Of a DNA stretch of 64,000 nucleotides, positions 15,813 to 24,479 are shown piece after piece. The first letter of the stretch is position 1. Every line of letters begins with the position of its first letter. Made by a program: the position numbers and the translations under genes. The notes beneath the pieces were generated by a model. The model was not told the origin of the DNA. It ran no database searches and was given only the letters and a program-made list of their open reading frames with translations. The DNA comes from Bacteroidales bacterium (GTDB taxonomy: Bacteria > Bacteroidota > Bacteroidia > Bacteroidales > Paludibacteraceae): positions 1-64,000 of the forward strand of contig CAAGHA010000105.1 of NCBI GenBank assembly GCA_900769555.1, read 5' to 3'.

Positions 15813-16268
15813 TCACCAAAAGCGAGCAGTTATATCTATTAACTCTCCATCCTCTACTTTGTATAAACGTTGATTGGTTCGTGGAGATTTTAAATTACCA
15901 AACTCCTCTATATAAGGCCCAACTTTAATAAAATCAAACAATTGAACAGGTAAATTTTCAGGTAATTTATCACGACCAGAATACCAACCCACTTTAAGTG
16001 AAGAATTTTCATGCAACCACATCGATAATTCACACAACTCAGCTACAGAAGAATCACCTCCCATAAAACAGATGCAAGTTACAGCCCCTCCATACTTTTC
16101 CAATAAGACTTTCAAAGCCTCTTCATTCAATTCAGCACCAACATCATCCCACAAAAAAGGACTATGGCAACCCTTACATCTATTAGGACAATTCGATATA
16201 TTGATTGCCAAAGTTACTTCATTCGGAATCTCCTGAAAGACTACATCATAATCGACAAATTTTATCAT
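15813..16268 (-). CDS. nrdG: Anaerobic ribonucleotide reductase activase
   Basis: A 151-residue radical SAM activase that installs the glycyl radical on NrdD. The cluster motif is CPNRCKGC (Cys27, Cys31, Cys34), the usual C-x3-C-x2-C. Its start overlaps the nrdD stop codon by four bases (ATGA), indicating translational coupling. Length is typical for the family. Confidence 0.95.
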   Translation of the reverse strand: MIKFVDYDVVFQEIPNEVTLAINISNCPNRCKGCHSPFLWDDVGAELNEEALKVLLEKYGGAVTCICFMGGDSSVAELCELSMWLHENSSLKVGWYSGRDKLPENLPVQLFDFIKVGPYIEEFGNLKSPRTNQRLYKVEDGELIDITARFW

Positions 16269-18364
16269 GCAGGCTCATTAAATTTAGCATAAAATCTTCT
16301 AGCAGCCTCTTCTTGACGAGGTTCAGAAAAATTACTTACACGTTTCATATAACCAATGATACGTGTCAAATAATCGATATTTGTACTATGACAAACCGGA
16401 CACTCTTTTAAATAACGCTTATCAATATTTCCGCAATCATTACAAACCGTATTAGGAATATTAAATGTAAAATAATTACATCCCTCTTTTGCCGCAACTC
16501 GCAACAAATGTCTATACTGTTCTTTTGATAAATGATCCTCTAAATTCAAGTGAAGCGCAGAACCACCTGTTAAATGCTCAATATATTTACTTCCATGAAG
16601 ACGGAATTTATCAATCACATTTAAAGAAGAATCTTCAACAATGTAAAAATAACTATTGTAACAATCCCTTGGAACAAGATAACCATCCTCTCTATCCCAC
16701 TTTGCATGCTTAACACCTACATTCTCAGCCGGAATCATTTCACAATTGAACATTACATCTTTTGAACGATACTTCTTGTTATATTTCTCAATTAAGCCAA
16801 GAACATTTTGAACAAAAGAAACATACTCTTTAGAATCTTTAATCGCAATACCTAAAAACTCCGCAGATTCAACCAAACCATTCACACCAATTGTCAGATA
16901 TTGACGAGATAGATTAATGTACCCGGCATCAAACAATGGTAACAATCCTTTCTCTTGCAAATTTTTTAGATTGTCATTGTAAGCCAATTGTACCTTATGA
17001 ACCAAATCAACCACCTCTTCTAAGAAAGTAAGGTAAGGAATACCATTTTTTACTGCATGTTGAATACAACGATTTAAGTTGATGGTTAAAACACTCTTAG
17101 ATCCTGTTGAAACACCACCGGCACCCAATGTATAAGAAAATCCATTATCTTGAATTTCATTTCTCAAACGACAACAACTACTCAAAGAGTCTGCATTATC
17201 ACTTATATAGGTGAAAAATGAATGTCCTTCAGAGTACATTTCAGCAGTAAAATCACCATACTCTTCATCAGCAGCATCTCCATCCTTAGTCAACAAAGCC
17301 ATTGTTTCAACAGGGAAAGTCAACACTGTTTTCATTCGCTCAGCATTGAACCATTTCATAAAACGTTTTTGCAACCAATTCAAAGAATTCCAATCGGGAC
17401 GAGAACCATCCGGAAAGACAAAATTCTCAAACAAACTATTGAAATAAAATTTGTCGTAATAAGAAATATTCCAAAATACAGCTTGGAAATTTCTTGCTCC
17501 AGTTGGCTGATTAATTGAATAAACAATCTGCTCAAAAGAGTCAGTAATCACCTTATCCAGGGTACGCTTACGTATAGATAAATCCACAACCCTATCAACA
17601 TCTTTATAATAATCCGATCCATACTCCTTACCGATAAAGTAATTCATATACATCAAAAATTCCGGCGTTGCACAAGCTCCACTTAACATACTGGAAACCA
17701 TAAATACCATGTTCACAAAACCACCACAAAAAGATTTTAAATTGGTTGGAGCTTTTGAATTTCCTCCAATAGATAGAGTACCTCCAATCAACCAAGGATA
17801 CATGGTAATACTTGCACAATAATTGGCAAGACTCGTTTCATCATTTTTATATATAAAATGGGTATTTAATAAATCTAAATATTTATCCGCAATCTCTTTT
17901 CCATAAATCTCCTTTAAACGATCCACCAACAAACGACGATTCAAACGAATAAAGTTAGATTTTGGTAACTCTCCTATCAAAGTAGCAATATTCTTATTCT
18001 CAACATTGGCATTTGCATCATATTTACTTCCTGATGCAGAGTTTGATGCATTACAATAATCTACCAAAAATTGCAACTTATCTCTCACCTCTCTATCTTC
18101 AGTATGTTTTTGACGATACAAAATATATGACTTCGCAACCGAAAAATAACGTTCTGTCATTAATGAAAATTCCACTTGATTCTGAATCTCCTCTACACTC
18201 ATTCCATTATGAATGCTCAAACGTCCAAGAATATCTGTCAAAATTTCTTGACTAGCAAAACTTCCAACTGATAAAAATGCTCTTGAAATCGCATTTTTTA
18301 TTTTGTCCAATGAGAAAGGCTCAACCTTGCCATCACGTTTTACAATTAAAATATTACCACTCAT
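16265..18364 (-). CDS. nrdD: Anaerobic ribonucleoside-triphosphate reductase
   Basis: A 699-residue class III ribonucleotide reductase, making dNTPs without oxygen. An ATP-cone domain occupies about 1-90 (ILIVKRDGKVEPFSLDKI). The C-terminal zinc site uses CNDCGN and CPVCHS, and the glycyl-radical site is RIIGYM (Gly671). Encoded with nrdG. Its presence indicates an anaerobic or facultative life style. A -7 element at 18544 precedes a leader of about 180 bases. Confidence 0.95.
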   Translation of the reverse strand: MSGNILIVKRDGKVEPFSLDKIKNAISRAFLSVGSFASQEILTDILGRLSIHNGMSVEEIQNQVEFSLMTERYFSVAKSYILYRQKHTEDREVRDKLQFLVDYCNASNSASGSKYDANANVENKNIATLIGELPKSNFIRLNRRLLVDRLKEIYGKEIADKYLDLLNTHFIYKNDETSLANYCASITMYPWLIGGTLSIGGNSKAPTNLKSFCGGFVNMVFMVSSMLSGACATPEFLMYMNYFIGKEYGSDYYKDVDRVVDLSIRKRTLDKVITDSFEQIVYSINQPTGARNFQAVFWNISYYDKFYFNSLFENFVFPDGSRPDWNSLNWLQKRFMKWFNAERMKTVLTFPVETMALLTKDGDAADEEYGDFTAEMYSEGHSFFTYISDNADSLSSCCRLRNEIQDNGFSYTLGAGGVSTGSKSVLTINLNRCIQHAVKNGIPYLTFLEEVVDLVHKVQLAYNDNLKNLQEKGLLPLFDAGYINLSRQYLTIGVNGLVESAEFLGIAIKDSKEYVSFVQNVLGLIEKYNKKYRSKDVMFNCEMIPAENVGVKHAKWDREDGYLVPRDCYNSYFYIVEDSSLNVIDKFRLHGSKYIEHLTGGSALHLNLEDHLSKEQYRHLLRVAAKEGCNYFTFNIPNTVCNDCGNIDKRYLKECPVCHSTNIDYLTRIIGYMKRVSNFSEPRQEEAARRFYAKFNEPA

Positions 18365-18543
18365 TATTATTAATTTTTCTTATTATTATTTCTTCTCAAA
18401 ATAAAAAGATAAAAAAAAGAACTAAAGAAAATTTACTTAAGAGTTCGTTTACTATACCTAACATAAAATCCTATCTATAAAGCTCTTAAAAACAGTTCTT
18501 CTCCTCTAAAAAAAGCATCTTCAAAGTCCATTCAACGTGAAAA

Positions 18544-18574
18544 CAAAGATATGTATATAATAATTTATAATCAA
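18544..18574 (-). promoter_or_regulatory. Promoter of nrdDG
   Basis: On the minus strand, TATCTTTG (18544-18551) is preceded at 20 bases by TTG (18572-18574). This matches Bacteroidetes promoter spacing. I saw no convincing NrdR box in 18365-18900; that spacer is otherwise AT-rich and featureless. Confidence 0.6.
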
Positions 18575-18837
18575 CAAAAGCAATCAAAAAAGTTATCAAC
18601 ACCAATGTTGTTTAGTGCATTTAGAGAGAAAAAATTGCAAGAATACAAAAACTATTTCATAATACAACAAAAGGAGAAATCACAAAATAGCCAATCGAAA
18701 TATTTTTGATTACAACACTATTATTATACTCAACTTTGACATGTAAACTAAAATCACCAATCTTAATAAAAATCTAATTTATAAATGTAATCATAATATT
18801 CAAAAAACAATTAAAAGTTTGTAATAACATAAAAATA

Positions 18838-18878
18838 ATGAGGACCTATCAAAACTGATAAGCCCCCATTTTATAAAA
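18838..18878 (-). terminator. Possible terminator of the DASS-porin operon
   Basis: Read on the minus strand, GGGGGCTTATC and GATAGGTCCTC form an imperfect hairpin, followed by ATTATTTTTAT. It lies 20-60 bases beyond the porin stop. Confidence 0.5.
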
Positions 18879-18900
18879 AAAACTATGTGATAAGTAAACT

Positions 18901-20277
18901 CTACCAAGAATAACGAACTAAACCGCAAATACGATTATTAGCAATAGTTCTTATTCCTTCTACTTCAGCAAAATCATTGTATCCATCTCCATACGATACT
19001 GCAGTCCACTCATACTCAACACCAAAAGTCATTCTCTTCATTGTATAAGAGATAGCAGGAGAAATACGATAAATGCAATCAATATTGGAGACATTACTTC
19101 TAGTATATAAATTATTCTCCGTTTTTCCATCTGGAGAAACTATTGGAACCAGGGCTTTTTCCATACCAAAGTTCTTAATATAACCACCAAATAAATTAAA
19201 TTTTAAATCCTTTCCGTATGAAAAATTAATCCATGATGACAAACTTCTTAACGGAGAATACTCTCTAGACCCATCCTCATTAATTCCTGTCACACCATAA
19301 CCGCTCATCATATTCAAATGAGTTGTACTTCTCGCATACGTAGTTCTAAAGCGCATCAAGAACTTATTTTTCTTATAATTTAGGAATAAAACAGGGGATG
19401 TTGAAAAGAAATTTTCATCTATTTTTTTTGTAAAATTAGAATAGATTTCTTTTCCAGTCTCTTCATCCTCTCCAGAAACATAATACTCCAAACAAGTTGT
19501 TCTAGGTTTCAAACGAACCATATCCAATCCTGTACCTATTTGAAAACCTTTTTTATTTGCAAAATCAAATCCGACATAAAATTCAGGTAAAATCGATTGA
19601 TTCAAATACTTTGTATCAGCCCCATCCGGTCCAACCGATTTATATTGAAATTGCCATAAAGAAGCTAAGGTAAATCTAATTTTTTCCAAACTGAAATCAT
19701 ATCTGATTTGAGGAGTTCTACTGAAAGGATGAAAAGGAGATCCAGATGCCAAACTTAAAACATCAGGCAAATCACTAGACATAGGATGCCACGTCTGACC
19801 AAACAACAATGCATTCTTCTCCCATTTCATTTTTACATAGGCTTGACGAATACGCAACATGGTTGTACTTGACGAAAAACCACAAAAATCAGTCTCAATT
19901 TTAGCAGACAAATCTGCATTAAAAGCTTTTATACCGGAAACATCAACACCAAGACGAGATGTCATTGCCAAAAACTTAGAAGAAGGAATTTCATTCAAAT
20001 CCTCTCCTATCTCATTTAAATTTTCATCCTTTGGTATTTGATTATATAAACCTTCATTTGATTGATAATTTTGTCTGGAATCATAAATAAAATAATTCCG
20101 AACAAAACCATAAAACTTAAATTTAGGCTTTTTATTTTCTGGGTGCTCTACTATTGGAGCTTTTTGCTCTACACTATCTTGTACACTTTTTACATCGGAA
20201 GAGTACAAAGAAATCACCGAAGCTCCCCACAGAGCAACGGTGATAACTATTTTTAATTTCAATAAATTACGTTTCAT
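18901..20277 (-). CDS. Outer-membrane porin, DcaP-like (copy 2), paired with DASS transporter
   Basis: A 458-residue beta-barrel paralogue of the protein at 4257. It has a signal peptide (hydrophobic about 8-26), then YGFVRNYFIYDSRQNYQ, SRLGVDV, TTMLRIRQAYVKM and GQTWHPM, and ends in LVRYSW with an aromatic last residue. It starts nine bases after the DASS transporter gene, so the two form an operon. The pairing supports passage of dicarboxylates through the outer membrane, as known for Acinetobacter DcaP. Assignment to the DcaP family is by resemblance only. Confidence 0.7.
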   Translation of the reverse strand: MKRNLLKLKIVITVALWGASVISLYSSDVKSVQDSVEQKAPIVEHPENKKPKFKFYGFVRNYFIYDSRQNYQSNEGLYNQIPKDENLNEIGEDLNEIPSSKFLAMTSRLGVDVSGIKAFNADLSAKIETDFCGFSSSTTMLRIRQAYVKMKWEKNALLFGQTWHPMSSDLPDVLSLASGSPFHPFSRTPQIRYDFSLEKIRFTLASLWQFQYKSVGPDGADTKYLNQSILPEFYVGFDFANKKGFQIGTGLDMVRLKPRTTCLEYYVSGEDEETGKEIYSNFTKKIDENFFSTSPVLFLNYKKNKFLMRFRTTYARSTTHLNMMSGYGVTGINEDGSREYSPLRSLSSWINFSYGKDLKFNLFGGYIKNFGMEKALVPIVSPDGKTENNLYTRSNVSNIDCIYRISPAISYTMKRMTFGVEYEWTAVSYGDGYNDFAEVEGIRTIANNRICGLVRYSW

Positions 20278-20286
20278 ATTTTAAAA

Positions 20287-21711
20287 TCAAAGTAAACCGG
20301 TTTTCCCTACAAAGATTAAAACAACATATCCAAGAAGTAAACCTAAAACACCCGCAATAATTCCAACGATTGCCATATCCTTTTGTTGGATAAATCCCTT
20401 TGCGTATGCCAAAGCATTTGGAGGAGTACTGATTGGCAATGCCATTGCGAATGAAGCTGATAGAGCCAAACCTATAAGTAAAGTTTTTGCACCTCCAAAC
20501 GGTAATAACTCTGCCTCCATACCGGTTCCAACTGCGGCTAAAATAGGAATTAACAATGCAGCCGTTGCAGAATTGGACATAAAGGTTGACATAACCAAAC
20601 ACAATACACCGGAACCAACAATAACAATAAGCGGAGACCATGAACTAAATGGAATTGCTTGTACCAAATGTTGAGCTAAACCTGTTTTATCCAAACCGAT
20701 TCCTAAAGCAAAACCACCTGCAACCAACCAAAGAACATCCCAATCAATCAAGCGTAAATCTTCTTTGGTAAAGATTCCACAAACACTGAACACAGCAAAC
20801 GGAATCAACGCTACTATATTGGCATTTACACCTGTTAACTTATCTGTTACCCACAATAAAATAGTTAGGGCAAACGTAATGTAAACAACATAAGCCTTAG
20901 GTGATTTTTCAAATGCTCCTTCGATTTCAATTTTGATATTCTTTTGAGAGAATGGGAACATTTTTATCATAACAAACCACATAATAAACAAAATAACCAA
21001 AGCCAAAGGAATCATCACCATTGCCCAATCACCAAAACCTATATTAATACCCAACAAATTCTCTAAGTTACCTTTTGCAATTGCATTGGGAGGAGTTCCA
21101 ATAGGAGTTCCAATACCACCGATATTTGCTGCAATAGGAATAGATAAAGCCAATCCAATACGCCCTTTACCATCAGCCGGCAAAGAAGATAATACGGGAG
21201 TTAAGATAGCCAACATCATAGCAGCAGTAGCCGTATTACTCATAAACATAGAGAAAACTGCTGTAACCAAAATAAATCCTAACATCACAATCTCTGAACG
21301 AGTTCCAAATGGAGCCAACATCACTTTTGCCAAAGCCGCATCCAATTTATATTTTGTAGCCGTAATCGCCAATACAAAACCACCCATAAACAACATAATG
21401 GTTGGATCTGCAAAAGAAGCCATCAATGCTTTATTACCGATAGGAGTTCCAAATGTCGGGTCTTCAACCCGCATAAAGTTAAACATACTATCAGAAGTCG
21501 TCAATAACATAAGCACCAAAACCAAAACCGACGTTGTCCAAATAGGAATTGCTTCCGAAATCCACATACATGCAGCAAAAACAAACAAAGCAATAACTCG
21601 CTGTTCAATAATAGTCAACCCAGGAATTCCGAAACTATCCAAAGGTAAGAACCACGCTATCATTGTCAAAACAACAGAGATAGCCAATCCAATCATTTTT
21701 TTTGTATCCAT
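20287..21711 (-). CDS. SLC13/DASS sodium-dicarboxylate transporter
   Basis: A 474-residue inner-membrane protein with about 11-12 hydrophobic segments. Both signature loops of the divalent anion:Na+ symporter family are present: MSNTATAAMM (about 160) and MSNSATAALL (about 380), each with the SN-T/S motif. GGIGTPIGTPPNAIA and PISTPPNALAYA are also seen. The likely substrate is succinate or a related C4-dicarboxylate. First gene of a two-gene operon with the porin; TAAATTTG at 21812-21819 is a plausible -7 element. Confidence 0.9.
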   Translation of the reverse strand: MDTKKMIGLAISVVLTMIAWFLPLDSFGIPGLTIIEQRVIALFVFAACMWISEAIPIWTTSVLVLVLMLLTTSDSMFNFMRVEDPTFGTPIGNKALMASFADPTIMLFMGGFVLAITATKYKLDAALAKVMLAPFGTRSEIVMLGFILVTAVFSMFMSNTATAAMMLAILTPVLSSLPADGKGRIGLALSIPIAANIGGIGTPIGTPPNAIAKGNLENLLGINIGFGDWAMVMIPLALVILFIMWFVMIKMFPFSQKNIKIEIEGAFEKSPKAYVVYITFALTILLWVTDKLTGVNANIVALIPFAVFSVCGIFTKEDLRLIDWDVLWLVAGGFALGIGLDKTGLAQHLVQAIPFSSWSPLIVIVGSGVLCLVMSTFMSNSATAALLIPILAAVGTGMEAELLPFGGAKTLLIGLALSASFAMALPISTPPNALAYAKGFIQQKDMAIVGIIAGVLGLLLGYVVLIFVGKTGLL

Positions 21712-21934
21712 AAAAATTTTATTAAGTTTTTCTTCAAATAATTTTATACCTTAATTAAATAATTCCAAATAAAAACTACATCTACCCTTATCATCCCTAA
21801 ATTTGGATTCGCAAATTTATAAAATATTCACAATTCCTAAACATTATTTTACACATTTTGTTATTTTTTTATCGCTCAGTACTAGCTTTTAGAAGAAGAT
21901 TTTTCACAAACAATAGGATTGAATGATACATTTT

Positions 21935-21966
21935 TTTGTTAATTAGAAAAAACAAATATATCTTTG
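21935..21966 (+). promoter_or_regulatory. Promoter of the acyl-CoA carboxylase operon
   Basis: TTTG (21935-21938) and TATCTTTG (21959-21966) are 20 bases apart, an excellent match to the Bacteroidetes -33/-7 promoter. Transcription should begin near 21970, leaving a leader of about 270 bases. Confidence 0.75.
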
Positions 21967-21969
21967 TGG

Positions 21970-22233
21970 CGATTTTGGGCTAAAGGGTCTAATTCATACA
22001 ATCTGAAAGTAAGAACCCGTTACTTTGGTGTATGAATCCTAAAAGCAAGGAGGTCGGTTACTAATAAACTTCATCAATAGATGAAAATACAAAGTGTAAT
22101 AACACTTAAAAATTATCCACTTTTTCAGGGTTAAAAGTGACAGTATTAACTTAATCAACTTACAAGTTGAAAATCGAATGAACACGGACATAGATTATTC
22201 GATAATCATTGTTTAAGTTCTAAAAAATGTTTT
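21970..22233 (+). promoter_or_regulatory. Structured 5' leader with five hairpins and complementary loops (candidate riboswitch)
   Basis: Five hairpins can be drawn. H1: ATTCATAC (21992-21999) with GTATGAAT (22030-22037), enclosing AAAGTAA (22006-22012) with TTACTTT (22020-22026). H2: AAGTGT with ACACTT (22092-22107). H3: CACTTTT (22118-22124) with AAAAGTG (22133-22139). H4: TCAACTT with AAGTTGA (22155-22170). H5: GATTAT with ATAATC (22193-22207). The H1 loop AACCC (22014-22018) is complementary to the H3 loop GGGTT (22128-22132), so a kissing interaction is possible. I do not recognise a known riboswitch class. Confidence 0.5.
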
Positions 22234-22239
22234 GTGAAT

Positions 22240-23769
22240 ATGATTTCAAAAATTCTGGTTGCTAACCGCGGAGAAATTGCAATGAGGGTTATGCGCTCTT
22301 GCAAAGAGATGGGAATTAAGACGGTAGCAGTTTACTCAGAGGCAGATCGAACGTCCCGTCATGTATTTTTTGCAGACGAAGCTGTTTGTATCGGACCTGC
22401 ACAATCAACCGAAAGTTATTTGAAGGTTGACAACATTATTGAAGCAGCAAAAAAATTCAAAGCTGATGCAATTCATCCCGGATATGGTTTTTTATCTGAA
22501 AATGCAGATTTTGCAGAACGTTGTGAAAAAGAGGGTATTATATTCATAGGAGCTCCCCATAAAGCAATCCGAGCAATGGGAGACAAAATTTCAGCAAGAC
22601 AATTAATGATATCTGCCGGTGTTCCTGTTGTTCCGGGTACAGAACAACCACTTCAATCATATGAAGAGGCACTAACAACAGCTAAGGAGATTGGACTACC
22701 GGTGATGATTAAGGCTTCTGCCGGAGGTGGTGGAAAAGGAATCCGAATCATTCGTGAATGGGATGAATTAAAAAATGCCTATGATAGTGCAATTTCTGAA
22801 GCAACAGCATCTTTTGCAAATGGAATTATCTATATGGAGAAGTTGATAGAACAACCTCATCATATTGAGTTCCAAGTTTTGGCAGATAAACATGGTAATG
22901 CTGTGCACTTATACGAAAGAGAGTGCTCTATTCAGCGTAAACACCAAAAAGTAATTGAAGAAACTCCATCTCCATTTATTACAGATAAGGTTCGACATGA
23001 AATGGGAGAAATTGCCGTAAAGGCGGCAAAAGCTGTAGCTTATGAAGGAGCAGGAACTATTGAGTTCTTGGTGGATAAAGATATGAACTATTACTTCTTG
23101 GAGATGAACACTCGACTTCAAGTGGAACATCCTATTACAGAAGAGGTTTTAGGTGTTGATTTGGTAAAAGAACAAATCAATGTTGCAAATGGAAATAAAT
23201 TGAGATTTAAACAGGAAGATTTATCTCAGAGAGGTCATGCCATTGAATGTCGTATTTGTGCCGAAGATGCTGAAAATGGATTTGTACCAACTCCGGGTAT
23301 TATCAAACTAATCACAGAACCACAAGGTATTGGAGTTCGTGTAGATAGTTTCTGCTACGAGGGATATGAAATTCCAATCTATTATGATGCAATGTTAAGC
23401 AAGCTTGTTGTTTGGGCTGCGAATAGAACATATGCGATTGAACGTATGAGAAGAGTATTGTTCGAGTATAAAATAACCGGAACAAAAACGAATATCAGTT
23501 ACTTGAGGAAAATTTTGGAAGTGCCTGATTTTGTTAAAGGACACTACACGACATCGTTCTTGGAAGATAATAAAAAATTCTTAGAGAATGTCACTATCGA
23601 CGATGAATCTGAAGATTTACAAACTGCAGAAGATATTGCAGCAATTGCAGCCTACTTTGATTATCTGGTAAACGAAGAGAGAAGTGGGGTTTCATCATCA
23701 TCAGATAATCGTCCGATTAGCAGGTGGAGAGAATTTGGGAAAAGAAGTAGTATGAGAAATTATGATTAA
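22240..23769 (+). CDS. accC: Acyl-CoA carboxylase, biotin carboxylase subunit
   Basis: A 509-residue ATP-grasp enzyme that carboxylates biotin on the carrier encoded next. It has ILVANRGEIA at the N-terminus, KASAGGGGKGIRI (ATP loop), ERECSIQRKHQKV and EMNTRLQVEHP. The family is about 450 residues; the extra C-terminal tail (about 455-509) is Ser/Glu-rich. ATG 22240 (MISKIL) is preferred to GTG 22234. With the carrier and carboxyltransferase downstream it probably forms a propionyl-CoA or acetyl-CoA carboxylase; the acyl specificity is not readable here. Confidence 0.93.
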   Translation: MISKILVANRGEIAMRVMRSCKEMGIKTVAVYSEADRTSRHVFFADEAVCIGPAQSTESYLKVDNIIEAAKKFKADAIHPGYGFLSENADFAERCEKEGIIFIGAPHKAIRAMGDKISARQLMISAGVPVVPGTEQPLQSYEEALTTAKEIGLPVMIKASAGGGGKGIRIIREWDELKNAYDSAISEATASFANGIIYMEKLIEQPHHIEFQVLADKHGNAVHLYERECSIQRKHQKVIEETPSPFITDKVRHEMGEIAVKAAKAVAYEGAGTIEFLVDKDMNYYFLEMNTRLQVEHPITEEVLGVDLVKEQINVANGNKLRFKQEDLSQRGHAIECRICAEDAENGFVPTPGIIKLITEPQGIGVRVDSFCYEGYEIPIYYDAMLSKLVVWAANRTYAIERMRRVLFEYKITGTKTNISYLRKILEVPDFVKGHYTTSFLEDNKKFLENVTIDDESEDLQTAEDIAAIAAYFDYLVNEERSGVSSSSDNRPISRWREFGKRSSMRNYD

Positions 23770-23813
23770 AATCATATTTTTTGAGTAAATTCAATCCTAT
23801 AAAAAAACGAACT

Positions 23814-23938
23814 AAGTAAATTTTTTTTACTTAAATTCGACGTGAGATATACAATATCTTATAAAACAATAAATAATTGGGAGGAAGAATCCCATAAGTA
23901 AAACCAACAAGGGAAAATACCGAAAGGTAGCAACTTGT
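23814..23938 (+). promoter_or_regulatory. Structured intercistronic region before the biotin carrier gene
   Basis: Four hairpins lie in series: AAGTAAA with TTTACTT (23814-23832), GATAT with ATATC (23846-23858), TGGGA with TCCCA (23878-23894), and a compound hairpin at 23907-23938. The last has outer stem ACAAG/CTTGT, internal loop GGAAAA/GCAA and inner stem TACC/GGTA capped by a GAAA tetraloop. It ends 13 bases before the start codon. It may tune translation of the carrier or process the mRNA. Confidence 0.45.
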
Positions 23939-23951
23939 AAACAAAATTCTT

Positions 23952-24464
23952 ATGAAAATTAAGATTGGAAATAAGATAAAAGAAATTGCCCTTATCAACA
24001 AAGAGGGAAATAATGTTGAAGTTTCTGTTGATGGAAAAGTATATTACTTAGATATCGTAATGGCAGAAAATGGTCTATGTTCAATCATTACAAAAAATGG
24101 TCGTTCTTATAATGCCGAATTAAAACCGGAAAATAACGGACAGAAGTACACAGTCAGTGTGGCTTTCAATGCATTTCCGGTAGAGATTCTAAATACTTAC
24201 CAATACTTAACAAAGAAAACCAAAGCAAGTGAAAAACAAGATAGAATTTTTTCACCAATGCCGGGAAAGGTTGTCAGAATCATGGTAAACGAAGGTGATG
24301 AAGTTAAAGCTGGAACACCAGTCATCGTCATAGAAGCTATGAAAATGCAAAGTGAATATAAGGTAAATGACGACTGTAAAATTAGAAAGATTTTAGTAAA
24401 AGAGGGTGATAGCATAGCCGGCAATCAAGTATTGTTGGAGTTATGTGAAATGCCTGAAGTTTAA
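23952..24464 (+). CDS. Biotin carboxyl carrier subunit
   Basis: A 170-residue protein. Residues 1-90 are a small beta-rich N-terminal region. Residues 100-168 form the biotinyl domain: SPMPGKVV, then EAMKMQ with the biotinylated Lys131. It shuttles carboxybiotin between the AccC-like and carboxyltransferase subunits flanking it. It lies 15 bases ahead of the carboxyltransferase gene and 182 bases after accC. Confidence 0.92.
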   Translation: MKIKIGNKIKEIALINKEGNNVEVSVDGKVYYLDIVMAENGLCSIITKNGRSYNAELKPENNGQKYTVSVAFNAFPVEILNTYQYLTKKTKASEKQDRIFSPMPGKVVRIMVNEGDEVKAGTPVIVIEAMKMQSEYKVNDDCKIRKILVKEGDSIAGNQVLLELCEMPEV

Positions 24465-24479
24465 CCTAAATAAAAACAC

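Noticed and set aside
21086..21754. 222-codon frame antisense to the DASS transporter
   Set aside because: Long only because the opposite strand encodes a hydrophobic, low-stop protein. No domain, promoter or spacing supports it.
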